A stretch of DNA of 64,000 nt from an uncultured Clostridia bacterium (GTDB taxonomy: Bacteria > Bacillota > Clostridia > Christensenellales > Borkfalkiaceae): the NCBI GenBank assembly GCA_944327625.1, contig CALVHL010000003.1, positions 1 through 64,000 on the forward strand, read 5' to 3'. Below the pieces are notes generated by a model. It searched no databases. It saw nothing but the letters and a program-made list of their open reading frames with translations, and was not told the DNA's origin. Positions 43,123 to 50,087 of this stretch are shown piece after piece. The translations under genes and the position numbers were made by a program. Position 1 is the first letter of the stretch. The number at the start of each line of letters is the position of its first letter.

Positions 43123-44796
43123 ATGCGCAATTATCACAAGTACACTAAACAGTATTATCTTCCTCCCGTCAGATGTATGGACTGGGCGGAAAAGGACGCG
43201 GTCGAACGCGCGCCCGTCTGGTGCTCGGTAGACCTTCGCGACGGCAATCAGAGCCTTATAGAGCCCATGTCGCTTTCTACCAAGGTAGAATTTTTCAAAC
43301 TGCTCGTCGCCGTCGGCTTCAAGGAGATAGAGGTGGGCTTCCCCGCCGCGAGCGAGACGGAATATAACTTCCTCCGAAAGCTCATCGACGACAACCTCAT
43401 TCCCGACGACGTCACCATTCAGGTACTCACGCAGGCGCGCGAAAACATAATCAAAAAGACCTTCGCCGCGCTCGAAGGCGCAAAGAACGTCATAGTTCAC
43501 GTCTACAACTCGACTTCCGTCGCGCAGAGGGAGCAGGTGTTCGGCAAGAGCAAAGAGGAGATAAAGAAGATAGCGACGGACGGCGCGAAGCTATTGAAGG
43601 AGCTCACCGAAAAGGCGGGCGCCGACTATCGCTTCGAGTATTCGCCCGAAAGCTTCACGGGTACCGAGCCCGAATACGCCCTCGAGGTAGTCAACGCCGT
43701 GCTCGATATCTGGCAGCCGACGGTCGACAAAAAGGCGATCATCAACCTGCCCGCCACCGTCGAAAACGCAATGCCGCACGTCTACGCCCAGCAGATAGAA
43801 TATATCAGCAAGAATATGAAGTACAGGGACGCGGTAGTGCTCTCGCTTCACCCCCACAACGACAGGGGAACGGGCGTCGCCGCGGCGGAATTCGGCATGC
43901 TTGCCGGCGCGGACAGAATAGAGGGTACGCTGTTCGGCAACGGCGAAAGGACGGGCAACTGCGACATAATCACGCTTGCGGGCAATATGTATTCGCAGGG
44001 CGTAAATCCCGGGCTCGACTTCTCGGATATGCCCTCGGTCGTCGAACAGTATAAGCAGTACACTTCAATGCCCGTCAGCCCCCGTCAGCCCTACGCGGGC
44101 GAGCTTGTGTTCGCCGCGTTCTCCGGCTCTCATCAGGACGCAATCGCAAAGGGCATGGCGTACCGCAAGAAGCACAAGCTCGCCATCTGGAACGTGCCCT
44201 ATATCCCCATCGATCCCGTCGACGTCGGCAGGGAGTACGAGAGCGACGTCATCCGCATAAATTCCCAGTCGGGCAAGGGCGGCGTAGGCTATATTATGAC
44301 CTCCAATTACGGCATAGAGATGCCGCCCAAGATGAAGGAGGACATGGGTTACAAGACCAAGGCGGTCTCCGACAGGGCGCATAAGGAGCTTAAACCCTCC
44401 GAAGTCTACGAGGTATTCATCGACAACTATATCAATTCCCGTGCGTTTTTCGACATACCCGAATGTCACTTCCGTCAGGTCGACGGCATAGACGCGGCGG
44501 TTACATTCTACAAGAAAGGCAGGCGCGACGTGGTCGAGGCGAACGGCAACGGCAGACTTGACGCAGTGTCCAACGCCATAAAGTTCTATCTCGGCATAGA
44601 CTATAACCTCACGGGTTACGAGCAGCACGCCCTTACCGACGGTTCCAGCTCCAAGGCGATTTCCTACGTCGGCGTGGAGGCGGGCGGCAGAACTTTCTGG
44701 GGCGCGGGCATTGACGACGATATTATCAAGAGCTCTTACAAGGCGCTGACCTCTGCCGTAAATAACCTCTTAGCGGTTGACAGAGCGGACAAATAA
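43123..44796 (+). CDS. leuA: 2-isopropylmalate synthase, long (type 2) form
   Basis: Condenses acetyl-CoA with 2-oxoisovalerate, the first committed step to leucine. At 557 aa it belongs to the long form seen in actinobacteria and some clostridia. Seen: WCSVDLRDGNQSL (catalytic R and metal D near residue 40), LHPHNDRGTGVA (metal histidines) and GNGERTGNCD; the C-terminal part (about 420-557) is the leucine feedback domain. It is controlled by the T-box at 42838-43092. leuB, leuC and leuD are not adjacent. TAAGGAGAATT is an excellent ribosome site. Confidence 0.96.
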   Translation: MRNYHKYTKQYYLPPVRCMDWAEKDAVERAPVWCSVDLRDGNQSLIEPMSLSTKVEFFKLLVAVGFKEIEVGFPAASETEYNFLRKLIDDNLIPDDVTIQVLTQARENIIKKTFAALEGAKNVIVHVYNSTSVAQREQVFGKSKEEIKKIATDGAKLLKELTEKAGADYRFEYSPESFTGTEPEYALEVVNAVLDIWQPTVDKKAIINLPATVENAMPHVYAQQIEYISKNMKYRDAVVLSLHPHNDRGTGVAAAEFGMLAGADRIEGTLFGNGERTGNCDIITLAGNMYSQGVNPGLDFSDMPSVVEQYKQYTSMPVSPRQPYAGELVFAAFSGSHQDAIAKGMAYRKKHKLAIWNVPYIPIDPVDVGREYESDVIRINSQSGKGGVGYIMTSNYGIEMPPKMKEDMGYKTKAVSDRAHKELKPSEVYEVFIDNYINSRAFFDIPECHFRQVDGIDAAVTFYKKGRRDVVEANGNGRLDAVSNAIKFYLGIDYNLTGYEQHALTDGSSSKAISYVGVEAGGRTFWGAGIDDDIIKSSYKALTSAVNNLLAVDRADK

Positions 44797-44805
44797 TGGT
44801 ATAAT
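44777..44805 (+). promoter_or_regulatory. Consensus promoter of lgt
   Basis: TTGACA (44777-44782) lies inside the last codons of leuA; 17 bases later comes TATAAT (44800-44805). lgt therefore escapes leucine control. Confidence 0.8.
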
Positions 44806-44849
44806 GCGCGTATGCGGTCGGATATTTCCGCCGCAGAGGACATGAATTT

Positions 44850-45728
44850 ATGATAGACGGACCTTTATTCAGTATAGGACAGGTAAGCGTCTACCCCTAC
44901 GGCATCTGTATGGCGTTGGGGATAATCGCCTGCTTCGTATTCCTGTACATCACAATGACCAAAAAGAACTTCAACGACGAGGCGATCGACAAGATGCTGC
45001 TTTTCGGCATATTCGCCACGGGCTTCGGCGTATTCATGGCAATGGTATTCCAGGCGCTCTATGACTACATCGAAGATCCCTCGGCGGGTTTCAGCCTCGG
45101 CGAATCGATGACCTTCCAAGGCGGTCTCATCGGCGGCGTAAGCAGCTTCCTCATCTGCTGGAACCTGTATATCTACGTCATCGCGCCGCGCTGCAAAAAG
45201 GGCATACTCTGCAACCACATGAATGCGTCTCTGAGCGATGCAATTCCCTTCGTCGCCCCGTCGATTACGATAGCCCACGCATTCGGCCGTCTCGGCTGCA
45301 CGTTTGCGGGCTGCTGCCACGGCGCGGAGACGGACGCATGGTACGGCATATATATGCACACGCCCGACGCGGGATATATAAAGGTAGTGCCCACTCAGCT
45401 TTTCGAGTGCATATTCCTCGTCATTCTGTCGGTCATAATGATAATACTGTACTTCAAGTTCCACTTCAACCACAATTTCAGCGTCTACCTCATAAGCTAC
45501 GGCGTATGGCGCTTCCTCATCGAATTTCTGCGCGACGACCACCGCGGAGAATTCGTCGCAGGCATGACGCCCTCGCAGTTCTGGTCGATAGTAATGGTGG
45601 TGCTCGGCATCGGCTTCATATTCCTGTTTAAGTACGTCTTGCAGGGCAAGATGAAACACCCCGAACTGCAACCGCCCGTCGACAGAAGCGGCAAGAAAAA
45701 GGCAGAAGAAACACCCTCTGCCGAGTAA
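44850..45728 (+). CDS. lgt: Prolipoprotein diacylglyceryl transferase-like membrane protein
   Basis: A 292-aa polytopic protein that should add diacylglycerol to the lipobox cysteine of prolipoproteins. It opens GPLFSIGQVSVYPYGICMALG, has seven hydrophobic segments, and carries the central motif GRLGCTFAGCCHG with PTQLFECI. The classical Lgt signature reads GRxxNFxNxE; here the asparagines are replaced by a cysteine-rich version found in a clostridial subgroup, so activity on lipoproteins is probable but not certain. The C-terminal 20 residues are charged. It is closed by a terminator at 45746-45779. Confidence 0.8.
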   Translation: MIDGPLFSIGQVSVYPYGICMALGIIACFVFLYITMTKKNFNDEAIDKMLLFGIFATGFGVFMAMVFQALYDYIEDPSAGFSLGESMTFQGGLIGGVSSFLICWNLYIYVIAPRCKKGILCNHMNASLSDAIPFVAPSITIAHAFGRLGCTFAGCCHGAETDAWYGIYMHTPDAGYIKVVPTQLFECIFLVILSVIMIILYFKFHFNHNFSVYLISYGVWRFLIEFLRDDHRGEFVAGMTPSQFWSIVMVVLGIGFIFLFKYVLQGKMKHPELQPPVDRSGKKKAEETPSAE

Positions 45729-45745
45729 TTTTCATATAAATATTC

Positions 45746-45779
45746 AAGCCCCGCAGGGTATGACCTGCGGGGCTTTTTC
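45746..45779. terminator. Intrinsic terminator after lgt
   Basis: AAGCCCCGCAGG (45746-45757) pairs with CCTGCGGGGCTT (45764-45775), followed by more Ts. Confidence 0.92.
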
Positions 45780-45860
45780 TGTGCTCCTTATTTGGGAGCA
45801 AAAATTCAATTGGTGCGGGGATATGCCGCAACTAACGCATATTTTTAAAGATTTTAACCA

Positions 45861-45998
45861 CCTTGACTTGCGCATTTTTATTAAGTATTTTTCCGCCTTA
45901 AATCAAGGCGCTCTGTACATTTTCCGCCGCCTTGACTTGCGCGGTATTATAATAGTTCTGGACACCTTAAATCGAGCCAGTCAGACTGGTTTATCGTC
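45861..45998. repeat. Two imperfect 69-bp tandem units at the 3' end of the aldo-keto reductase gene
   Basis: CCTTGACTTGCGC starts at 45861 and 45930; CCTTAAATC followed by AAG or GAG starts at 45896 and 45965. The constant pieces are 69 bases apart, while the AT-rich DNA between them differs. The second unit includes the last codons of the reductase gene, read on the minus strand. Confidence 0.75.
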
Positions 45999-46903
45999 AG
46001 CTCTATATCCGTCGCGGCGGCGTTCGACATGACGCGCTTTCTCGTCGCCTGCGACAATACGGCGTATACGTCGAGGCCGCGCGTGAACATCCACGCAAGG
46101 CAGACCTGCGCCACCGTCAGTTGCAGCTTGTCTGCAAGTATTTCGGCGCGTCTCAGCCTTTCTAGGTTTTCGTCGGTGAGGAAGCCGCGCCTTGCGGGCG
46201 CGTCGAGCGAGGATATCAGCCGCTTGTCGTCGTGGCGGAATTTGCCGCTCATAAGCCCTCTCGCCAGGCTGGAATAGGCGAACACGGGCATTTTGCTTAC
46301 CTGATACCAGCTCAGCGCGTCCTCGTCGCCGCCAATCGAAATACAGCCGCGCCAGGGCTGGCTTTTCTGCGCCGCCAACCCGAAGTTGGGCGAAGATACG
46401 GTTATGGGCGTAAGTCCGTGGCTCAGCGCGTATTCGTTCGCCGCGGCAATGCGCCCGTGCTCCCAGTTGGATACGCCTATCGCCTTCACCCTGCCGCGCT
46501 CTTTAAGCGAGTGCAGCGTCTCCAGGACGCAGGGAATGTCCGCCTGAGGGTGGTCCTTGTGCAGAAGCAGTATGTCGACGTAGTCAAGCTTCAGCTCGTC
46601 GAGCGAACGCGTAAAATCTGCCTTTATGCACTCCGCCTTGACGCGGTTGCCCCTTAGCAGGGAGGGGTGAGCGCACTTGGTCAGCACGACAATTCTGCTC
46701 CTGTCCTTGTCGGCAAGCCACCTGCCCAGCACCCGTTCGCTCTTGCCGTAAATTCTCGCCGTGTCGAAGGTGTTGATGCCTGCTTCCAGCGCGGCGTCCA
46801 GCGCCTCGTCACAGCTTTTGCCGAAGTCCATGACTCCGTTCATGCAGCCGAAGACAATTCTCGAAACAGGCTTGTCCAGCCCGTCAATCTTTCCGTATTT
46901 CAT
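45947..46903 (-). CDS. Aldo/keto reductase
   Basis: An NADPH-dependent carbonyl reductase with a TIM barrel, 318 aa. The catalytic tetrad is recognisable: D in NTFDTARIYG, Y in the same stretch, K in VVLTKCAH and H in ILLLHKDHP. I start at the ATG at 46903, with GGAG before it; the earlier GTG overlaps the -10. It lies across from galM and a few kb before the rhamnose operon, so it could reduce methylglyoxal or lactaldehyde, but that is inference. Its 3' end is partly duplicated downstream. Confidence 0.88.
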   Translation of the reverse strand: MKYGKIDGLDKPVSRIVFGCMNGVMDFGKSCDEALDAALEAGINTFDTARIYGKSERVLGRWLADKDRSRIVVLTKCAHPSLLRGNRVKAECIKADFTRSLDELKLDYVDILLLHKDHPQADIPCVLETLHSLKERGRVKAIGVSNWEHGRIAAANEYALSHGLTPITVSSPNFGLAAQKSQPWRGCISIGGDEDALSWYQVSKMPVFAYSSLARGLMSGKFRHDDKRLISSLDAPARRGFLTDENLERLRRAEILADKLQLTVAQVCLAWMFTRGLDVYAVLSQATRKRVMSNAAATDIELTINQSDWLDLRCPELL

Positions 46904-46923
46904 AATTTTTCTCCGTACTTGAC

Positions 46924-46952
46924 AGTATATCACATTTAATCGGCGCTGTCAA
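46924..46952 (-). promoter_or_regulatory. Promoter of the aldo/keto reductase gene
   Basis: On the minus strand, TTGACA (46952-46947), 17 bases, then TATACT (46929-46924), 21 bases before the ATG. Confidence 0.8.
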
Positions 46953-47149
46953 TGTCGGTATTGAAAGCTTGCCCTGCCAAAAAAGTACATAATTATGCAA
47001 AAAGTCGGCAAATTTCAGAAAATTATAAATTTTTTATCTTTCGGATATAACATTTTCATAAATATGTGATATTATCTTAATGATATTATTTATCGCGCGG
47101 GCAGATTTACTGCGCGGCATACGCGATCTGCGTAAGGAAAGGTGATTTT

Positions 47150-48145
47150 ATGGTAACAAAGATGTCGTTCGGACTTGCGGGCGGAAGGCAGATCTACGCA
47201 TACACGTTGAAGGGAGAGCGGCTGGAAGTGACCGTCCTCAACTACGGCGCAACCATTCAGAGCATTAAGTTTGACGGCAGGGAGCTCGTCCTCGGCTATG
47301 ACGTCGTCGACGGGTACGTCATGACCAACAACTATTTCGGCGCGACGATCGGCAGGGTTGCAAACCGCATCGGCGGCGGCAGCTTCACGCTCGGCGGGCG
47401 CGCTTTCTCGCTCGAACTCAACGACGGCGGCAAAAACTATCTGCACGGCGGCAGCCGCGGCTACGACAAGCGCGTATTCTACGGCGAGGACAACGGCGAA
47501 GAAGTAATGTTCACCCTGCTCAGCAAGGACGGCGATCAGGGCATGCCCGCAAACCTCATAATGCGCGTCATCTACGCAATCGAGGGCGACGCGCTCAAAA
47601 TTACTTATACCGCCGAGGCGACGGGCGACACGCTCTGGGCGCCGACAAATCACTCGTTTTTCAATTTCAGCGGCACGCCTGCGTCGGTGTGCGGCACCCG
47701 CCTGCGCATAAATGCGCACAGGTTCACGCCCATCGATAAAGACTCCGTTCCCACGGGCGAGATAAGGGAGGTCGCAGGTACGCCCTTCGATTTCACCTCC
47801 TTCAAGGAGATAGGCAAGGACATCTTTGCCGACGACGAGCAGCTTCGGTTTGCCTCGCACGGCTACGACCACAACTTCGTGCTCGACGGCGAACGCGCGG
47901 CAACGGCTGAGAGCGACGGGATAGGAATGGACGTCTGTACCGATATGCCCGGGCTGCAATTCTACACGGGCAATTTCCTCAACGATACCCGACTTCGCGG
48001 CGGCGTGTACGACGCACATTCGGCGTTCTGCCTCGAACCGCAGTATTTCCCCGACGCGGTCAACAAGGACAACTTTGAAACGCCCTTCGTCACGCGCGGC
48101 AGGACCTACACGCACTATATCAAGTACAGCTTCCGCTCGCTCTGA
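47150..48145 (+). CDS. galM: Aldose 1-epimerase (galactose mutarotase)
   Basis: Interconverts the alpha and beta anomers of galactose and glucose so that GalK can use them. It is 331 aa. Seen: YGATIQSIKF, GATIGRVANRIGGG, the catalytic histidine in WAPTNHSFFNFSG and the acid in GLQFYTGNF plus CLEPQYFPDAVN. The ribosome site AAGGAAAGGTGATTTT is strong. It stands apart from galTKE (60 kb region), as its own unit closed by the terminator at 48190-48225. Confidence 0.95.
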   Translation: MVTKMSFGLAGGRQIYAYTLKGERLEVTVLNYGATIQSIKFDGRELVLGYDVVDGYVMTNNYFGATIGRVANRIGGGSFTLGGRAFSLELNDGGKNYLHGGSRGYDKRVFYGEDNGEEVMFTLLSKDGDQGMPANLIMRVIYAIEGDALKITYTAEATGDTLWAPTNHSFFNFSGTPASVCGTRLRINAHRFTPIDKDSVPTGEIREVAGTPFDFTSFKEIGKDIFADDEQLRFASHGYDHNFVLDGERAATAESDGIGMDVCTDMPGLQFYTGNFLNDTRLRGGVYDAHSAFCLEPQYFPDAVNKDNFETPFVTRGRTYTHYIKYSFRSL

Positions 48146-48189
48146 CACGGTCGGCGGCAAGACCTCATTTAACCATATCGATTATTCGC

Positions 48190-48228
48190 GGCGGGCGCAG
48201 CCGATTTTCGGCTGCGCCCGCCGCTTCT
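48190..48228 (+). terminator. Intrinsic terminator of galM
   Basis: A 13-bp GC-rich stem (GGCGGGCGCAGCC with its complement) and a 6-base loop, then CTTCTTTTTT. Confidence 0.92.
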
Positions 48229-48321
48229 TTTTTACCTCATATTATGCTTCTCGCTGCGACGTTTTCGTTGAGCGAGGGGAGGGGAGCCCCCGCGCGGATC
48301 GCGTAAAACGGGCTCTAATGT

Positions 48322-48364
48322 GTTCGTTTATGTTCGTAATCGGCGGTGCGGCGTGTTCATTTTT
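48322..48364 (+). promoter_or_regulatory. Operator-like decamer repeats upstream of the candidate RNA
   Basis: GTTCGTTTAT (48322-48331) and GTTCGTAATC (48332-48341) are adjacent with a 10-base period, and GTTCATTTTT follows at 48355-48364. They match the triplets in front of the rhamnosidase gene (49791-49820), so the same DeoR-family protein may bind. Confidence 0.5.
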
Positions 48365-48393
48365 CAACATATCGATCAATTCAACCCCAAATA

Positions 48394-48422
48394 TGGACAT
48401 CGCGCCGCTTTTATGCTATACT
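48394..48422 (+). promoter_or_regulatory. Promoter with extended -10 in the galM-deoR interval
   Basis: TGGACA (48394-48399), 17 bases, then TATACT (48417-48422) preceded by TGC. No coding sequence follows before the terminator at 48701. Confidence 0.65.
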
Positions 48423-48428
48423 CCAAGT

Positions 48429-48731
48429 GTAAATGAAAGAAATTATAATTTACTGTTAATTTCTGACAGTCTTTCGCCAAATTGCAGGCGCTTCTCCCCG
48501 TAGGGAGAGTAACAAAACCTGTAAGGCTGTCCGTTTACGCCGAGCAATCGGCAGCGAATACGCTCCTGAAAATCTCTCCTCCATATATGTCAATTTAAGG
48601 TTTCGTCTGCCTCCGTCCGACGAGGGCGCTTTTCAGCCTCTTTATGTCTGTTCACCGTAAAAGCTGCAAAGTATGACGAACCTCGGTTGGCTGCCAAGCG
48701 AAAAATGCCCCCGAATTTCGGGGGCATTTTT
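48429..48731 (+). ncRNA. Candidate stand-alone non-coding RNA of about 300 nt
   Basis: Bounded by a good promoter and a 13-bp intrinsic terminator (48701-48713 with 48719-48731). Internal pairings: CTCCC/GGGAG (48494-48507), GCCGA/TCGGC around 48540-48552, and GGAGAG (48504-48509) with CTCTCC (48574-48579). The last competes with the first, so two folds are possible. It contains no frame longer than a few codons. It does not match the tmRNA, RNase P, SRP or 6S signatures I know. Confidence 0.4.
48701..48731. terminator. Bidirectional intrinsic terminator
   Basis: AAAAATGCCCCCG pairs perfectly with CGGGGGCATTTTT around a 5-base loop. Confidence 0.93.
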
Positions 48732-48936
48732 CTGTCTTATGTATTAAGGGTTTTAATGCGTAAACTTATTTAGTGGCGGCACACAGGCGATTCAGGCGCT
48801 TGCCGCGTTGCCAATTTTCTGAAATTCCTAAGCCGAAAAACCGATTAAATTACACGCTTGAAAATTTATTCGTTGAGGGATATATGCGGGGCAATTGAAA
48901 ATTTCGCGCTCTTTTAACCCCGAATAACCGAGGGGG

Positions 48937-49689
48937 TTATTTTGCGCTGTTGTACACCGTCAGCCCGCTCTTTCTCAGCTTTTCGACCATGGCGTCGTCG
49001 GCGTTGGTGTAGATCGCGTCGAATTCCGAAAGGGTGCAGGTGCGGTACGCGCTCGACTTGTGGAACTTCGTCCTGTCGACGAGCAGAACCTTCTTCTTGC
49101 ACTGCATGAGCGCCGTGCGCTTGACCTGACAGCTGTCCATCGAATATTCGTAGACGCCGTTATCGTCGATGGCCGCGCAGGAGCAGAGCATGAGGTCGGG
49201 CTTGAACATGAGGAGCGAGTTGCAGGCAAGGCTGCCCGAAACGGCGCTCGTGTTGAACTTTACCTCGCCGCCCGGCATTATTATGTCTATGTCCTCCTGT
49301 TGCGACAGCGTAAGCGCAAGTTGCAGGCCGTTGGTCACGACCGTCTTGTGCTTCAGATCGAGCTTTTTCGCCAGCGCGAAGCAGGTGGAGGAATTGTCGA
49401 TGAAAGTCGTCTGGAAAGCGGGGATGTGGTGCGCGGCGATCAGCGCCGTTCCGTCCTTTTCTCTCGCGTTCTTGTCAAGGCGAACGAATATCGAGGTTTC
49501 TTCGTTATCCTCAATGTATAACACGCCGCCGTGCGTACGCGCGACTATGCCGAGCGTCTGCATTTCGCTTAGGTCTCGCCTTATCGTCGCGGGGCTGACG
49601 TACAGCAATTCTGCAAGTTCTTCCACGGTGGCCTTTTTGTGCAATTTGAGGTAGTTTGAAATTTGTTCAAAACGTTCCTTGATATACAT
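48937..49689 (-). CDS. DeoR family transcriptional regulator, probable rhamnose regulator
   Basis: A 250-aa regulator. The N-terminal DeoR winged helix-turn-helix is ATVEELAELLYVSPATIRRD (about 20-39), followed by the sugar-phosphate isomerase-like sensor domain (about 70-245) with TFIDNSSTCFALAK and MPGGEVKF. Such proteins respond to a phosphorylated sugar. I start at ATG 49689, with GAGGAGA before it, not at the longer frame's 49761. It is divergent from the rhamnosidase gene and shares with it an intergenic region full of decamer repeats. In Bacillus the rhamnose operon is also controlled by a DeoR-type protein, which supports this role. Confidence 0.85.
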   Translation of the reverse strand: MYIKERFEQISNYLKLHKKATVEELAELLYVSPATIRRDLSEMQTLGIVARTHGGVLYIEDNEETSIFVRLDKNAREKDGTALIAAHHIPAFQTTFIDNSSTCFALAKKLDLKHKTVVTNGLQLALTLSQQEDIDIIMPGGEVKFNTSAVSGSLACNSLLMFKPDLMLCSCAAIDDNGVYEYSMDSCQVKRTALMQCKKKVLLVDRTKFHKSSAYRTCTLSEFDAIYTNADDAMVEKLRKSGLTVYNSAK

Positions 49690-49790
49690 ATTCCATCTCC
49701 TCGGAAATGACGATAGCCGTCCTTTTATCCCGATAATAGCACACGCCGATTTCTTTGTCAATACGCCGAGGTGAAATACTGATTATATTT

Positions 49791-49820
49791 GTTCATTTAT
49801 GCTCATTTATGTTCATTTCA
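49791..49820. promoter_or_regulatory. Three tandem 10-bp repeats, likely DeoR operator
   Basis: GTTCATTTAT, GCTCATTTAT, GTTCATTTCA stand back to back, one helical turn apart. DeoR-family proteins often bind repeated TTC-containing half sites. The position suits repression of both divergent genes. Confidence 0.65.
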
Positions 49821-49871
49821 GGGCAAATTTATGAAACTATTTCATATTACCAATCAAATTATAGGCTTATG

Positions 49872-49901
49872 TTGACAAGCTATATACAGGTGTGATATTT
49901 T
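49872..49901 (+). promoter_or_regulatory. Promoter of the rhamnosidase-rhamnose operon
   Basis: TTGACA (49872-49877) and TATTTT (49896-49901), 18 bases apart. The -10 is weak, which suits a regulated promoter. Confidence 0.55.
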
Positions 49902-49954
49902 ATTTTTGAGAAAATAAGTCACGGAATGATAGAAACGCACTATTTGTCGGTTTT

Positions 49955-49974
49955 GTTCAAATTTGCTCGTTTTA
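49955..49974. promoter_or_regulatory. Second operator-like decamer pair
   Basis: GTTCAAATTT and GCTCGTTTTA, again with a 10-base period, lie about 50 bases downstream of the promoter's -10, where a bound repressor would block elongation or loop to the upstream cluster. Confidence 0.5.
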
Positions 49975-50087
49975 GGGGTTAATCTTCAAAACGCAAAGAA
50001 ATGAGCACGGCCGAAAAACAGTCCGGCGTCCGTGTTTTTGCGGCTTTCCGTCGTCGTTCCGCGCATATTTTTCTGAGGGGGAAACGT

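Larger units (their letters stand above)
48146..48936 (+). other. Long intergenic region with terminator, decamer repeats and a candidate non-coding RNA
   Basis: A 791-base stretch between galM and the DeoR gene, with no credible protein gene: a 142-codon open frame at 48075-48503 is mostly inside galM and has no ribosome site. It holds the galM terminator, two or three operator-like decamers (48322-48364), an extended -10 promoter (48394-48422) and a strong terminator (48701-48731). From 48732 to 48936 I see nothing but a weak hairpin at the DeoR 3' end. Confidence 0.7.
49690..50087. other. Divergent regulatory region between the DeoR gene and the rhamnosidase gene
   Basis: A 398-base gene-free region. 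It holds three tandem decamers (49791-49820), a TTGACA promoter (49872-49901), an imperfect inverted repeat (GTGA...TCAC, 49892-49922) and two more decamers (49955-49974). A longer rhamnosidase reading frame enters it from 50001, but that part has no ribosome site. Confidence 0.75.

Noticed and set aside
46934-47149. Possible riboswitch before galM
   Set aside because: Only a short GCAGAT/ATCTGC pairing is visible; no known motif and no terminator.
48075-48503. 142-codon frame after galM
   Set aside because: Its first part is a shadow of galM, it crosses the galM terminator and has no ribosome site.
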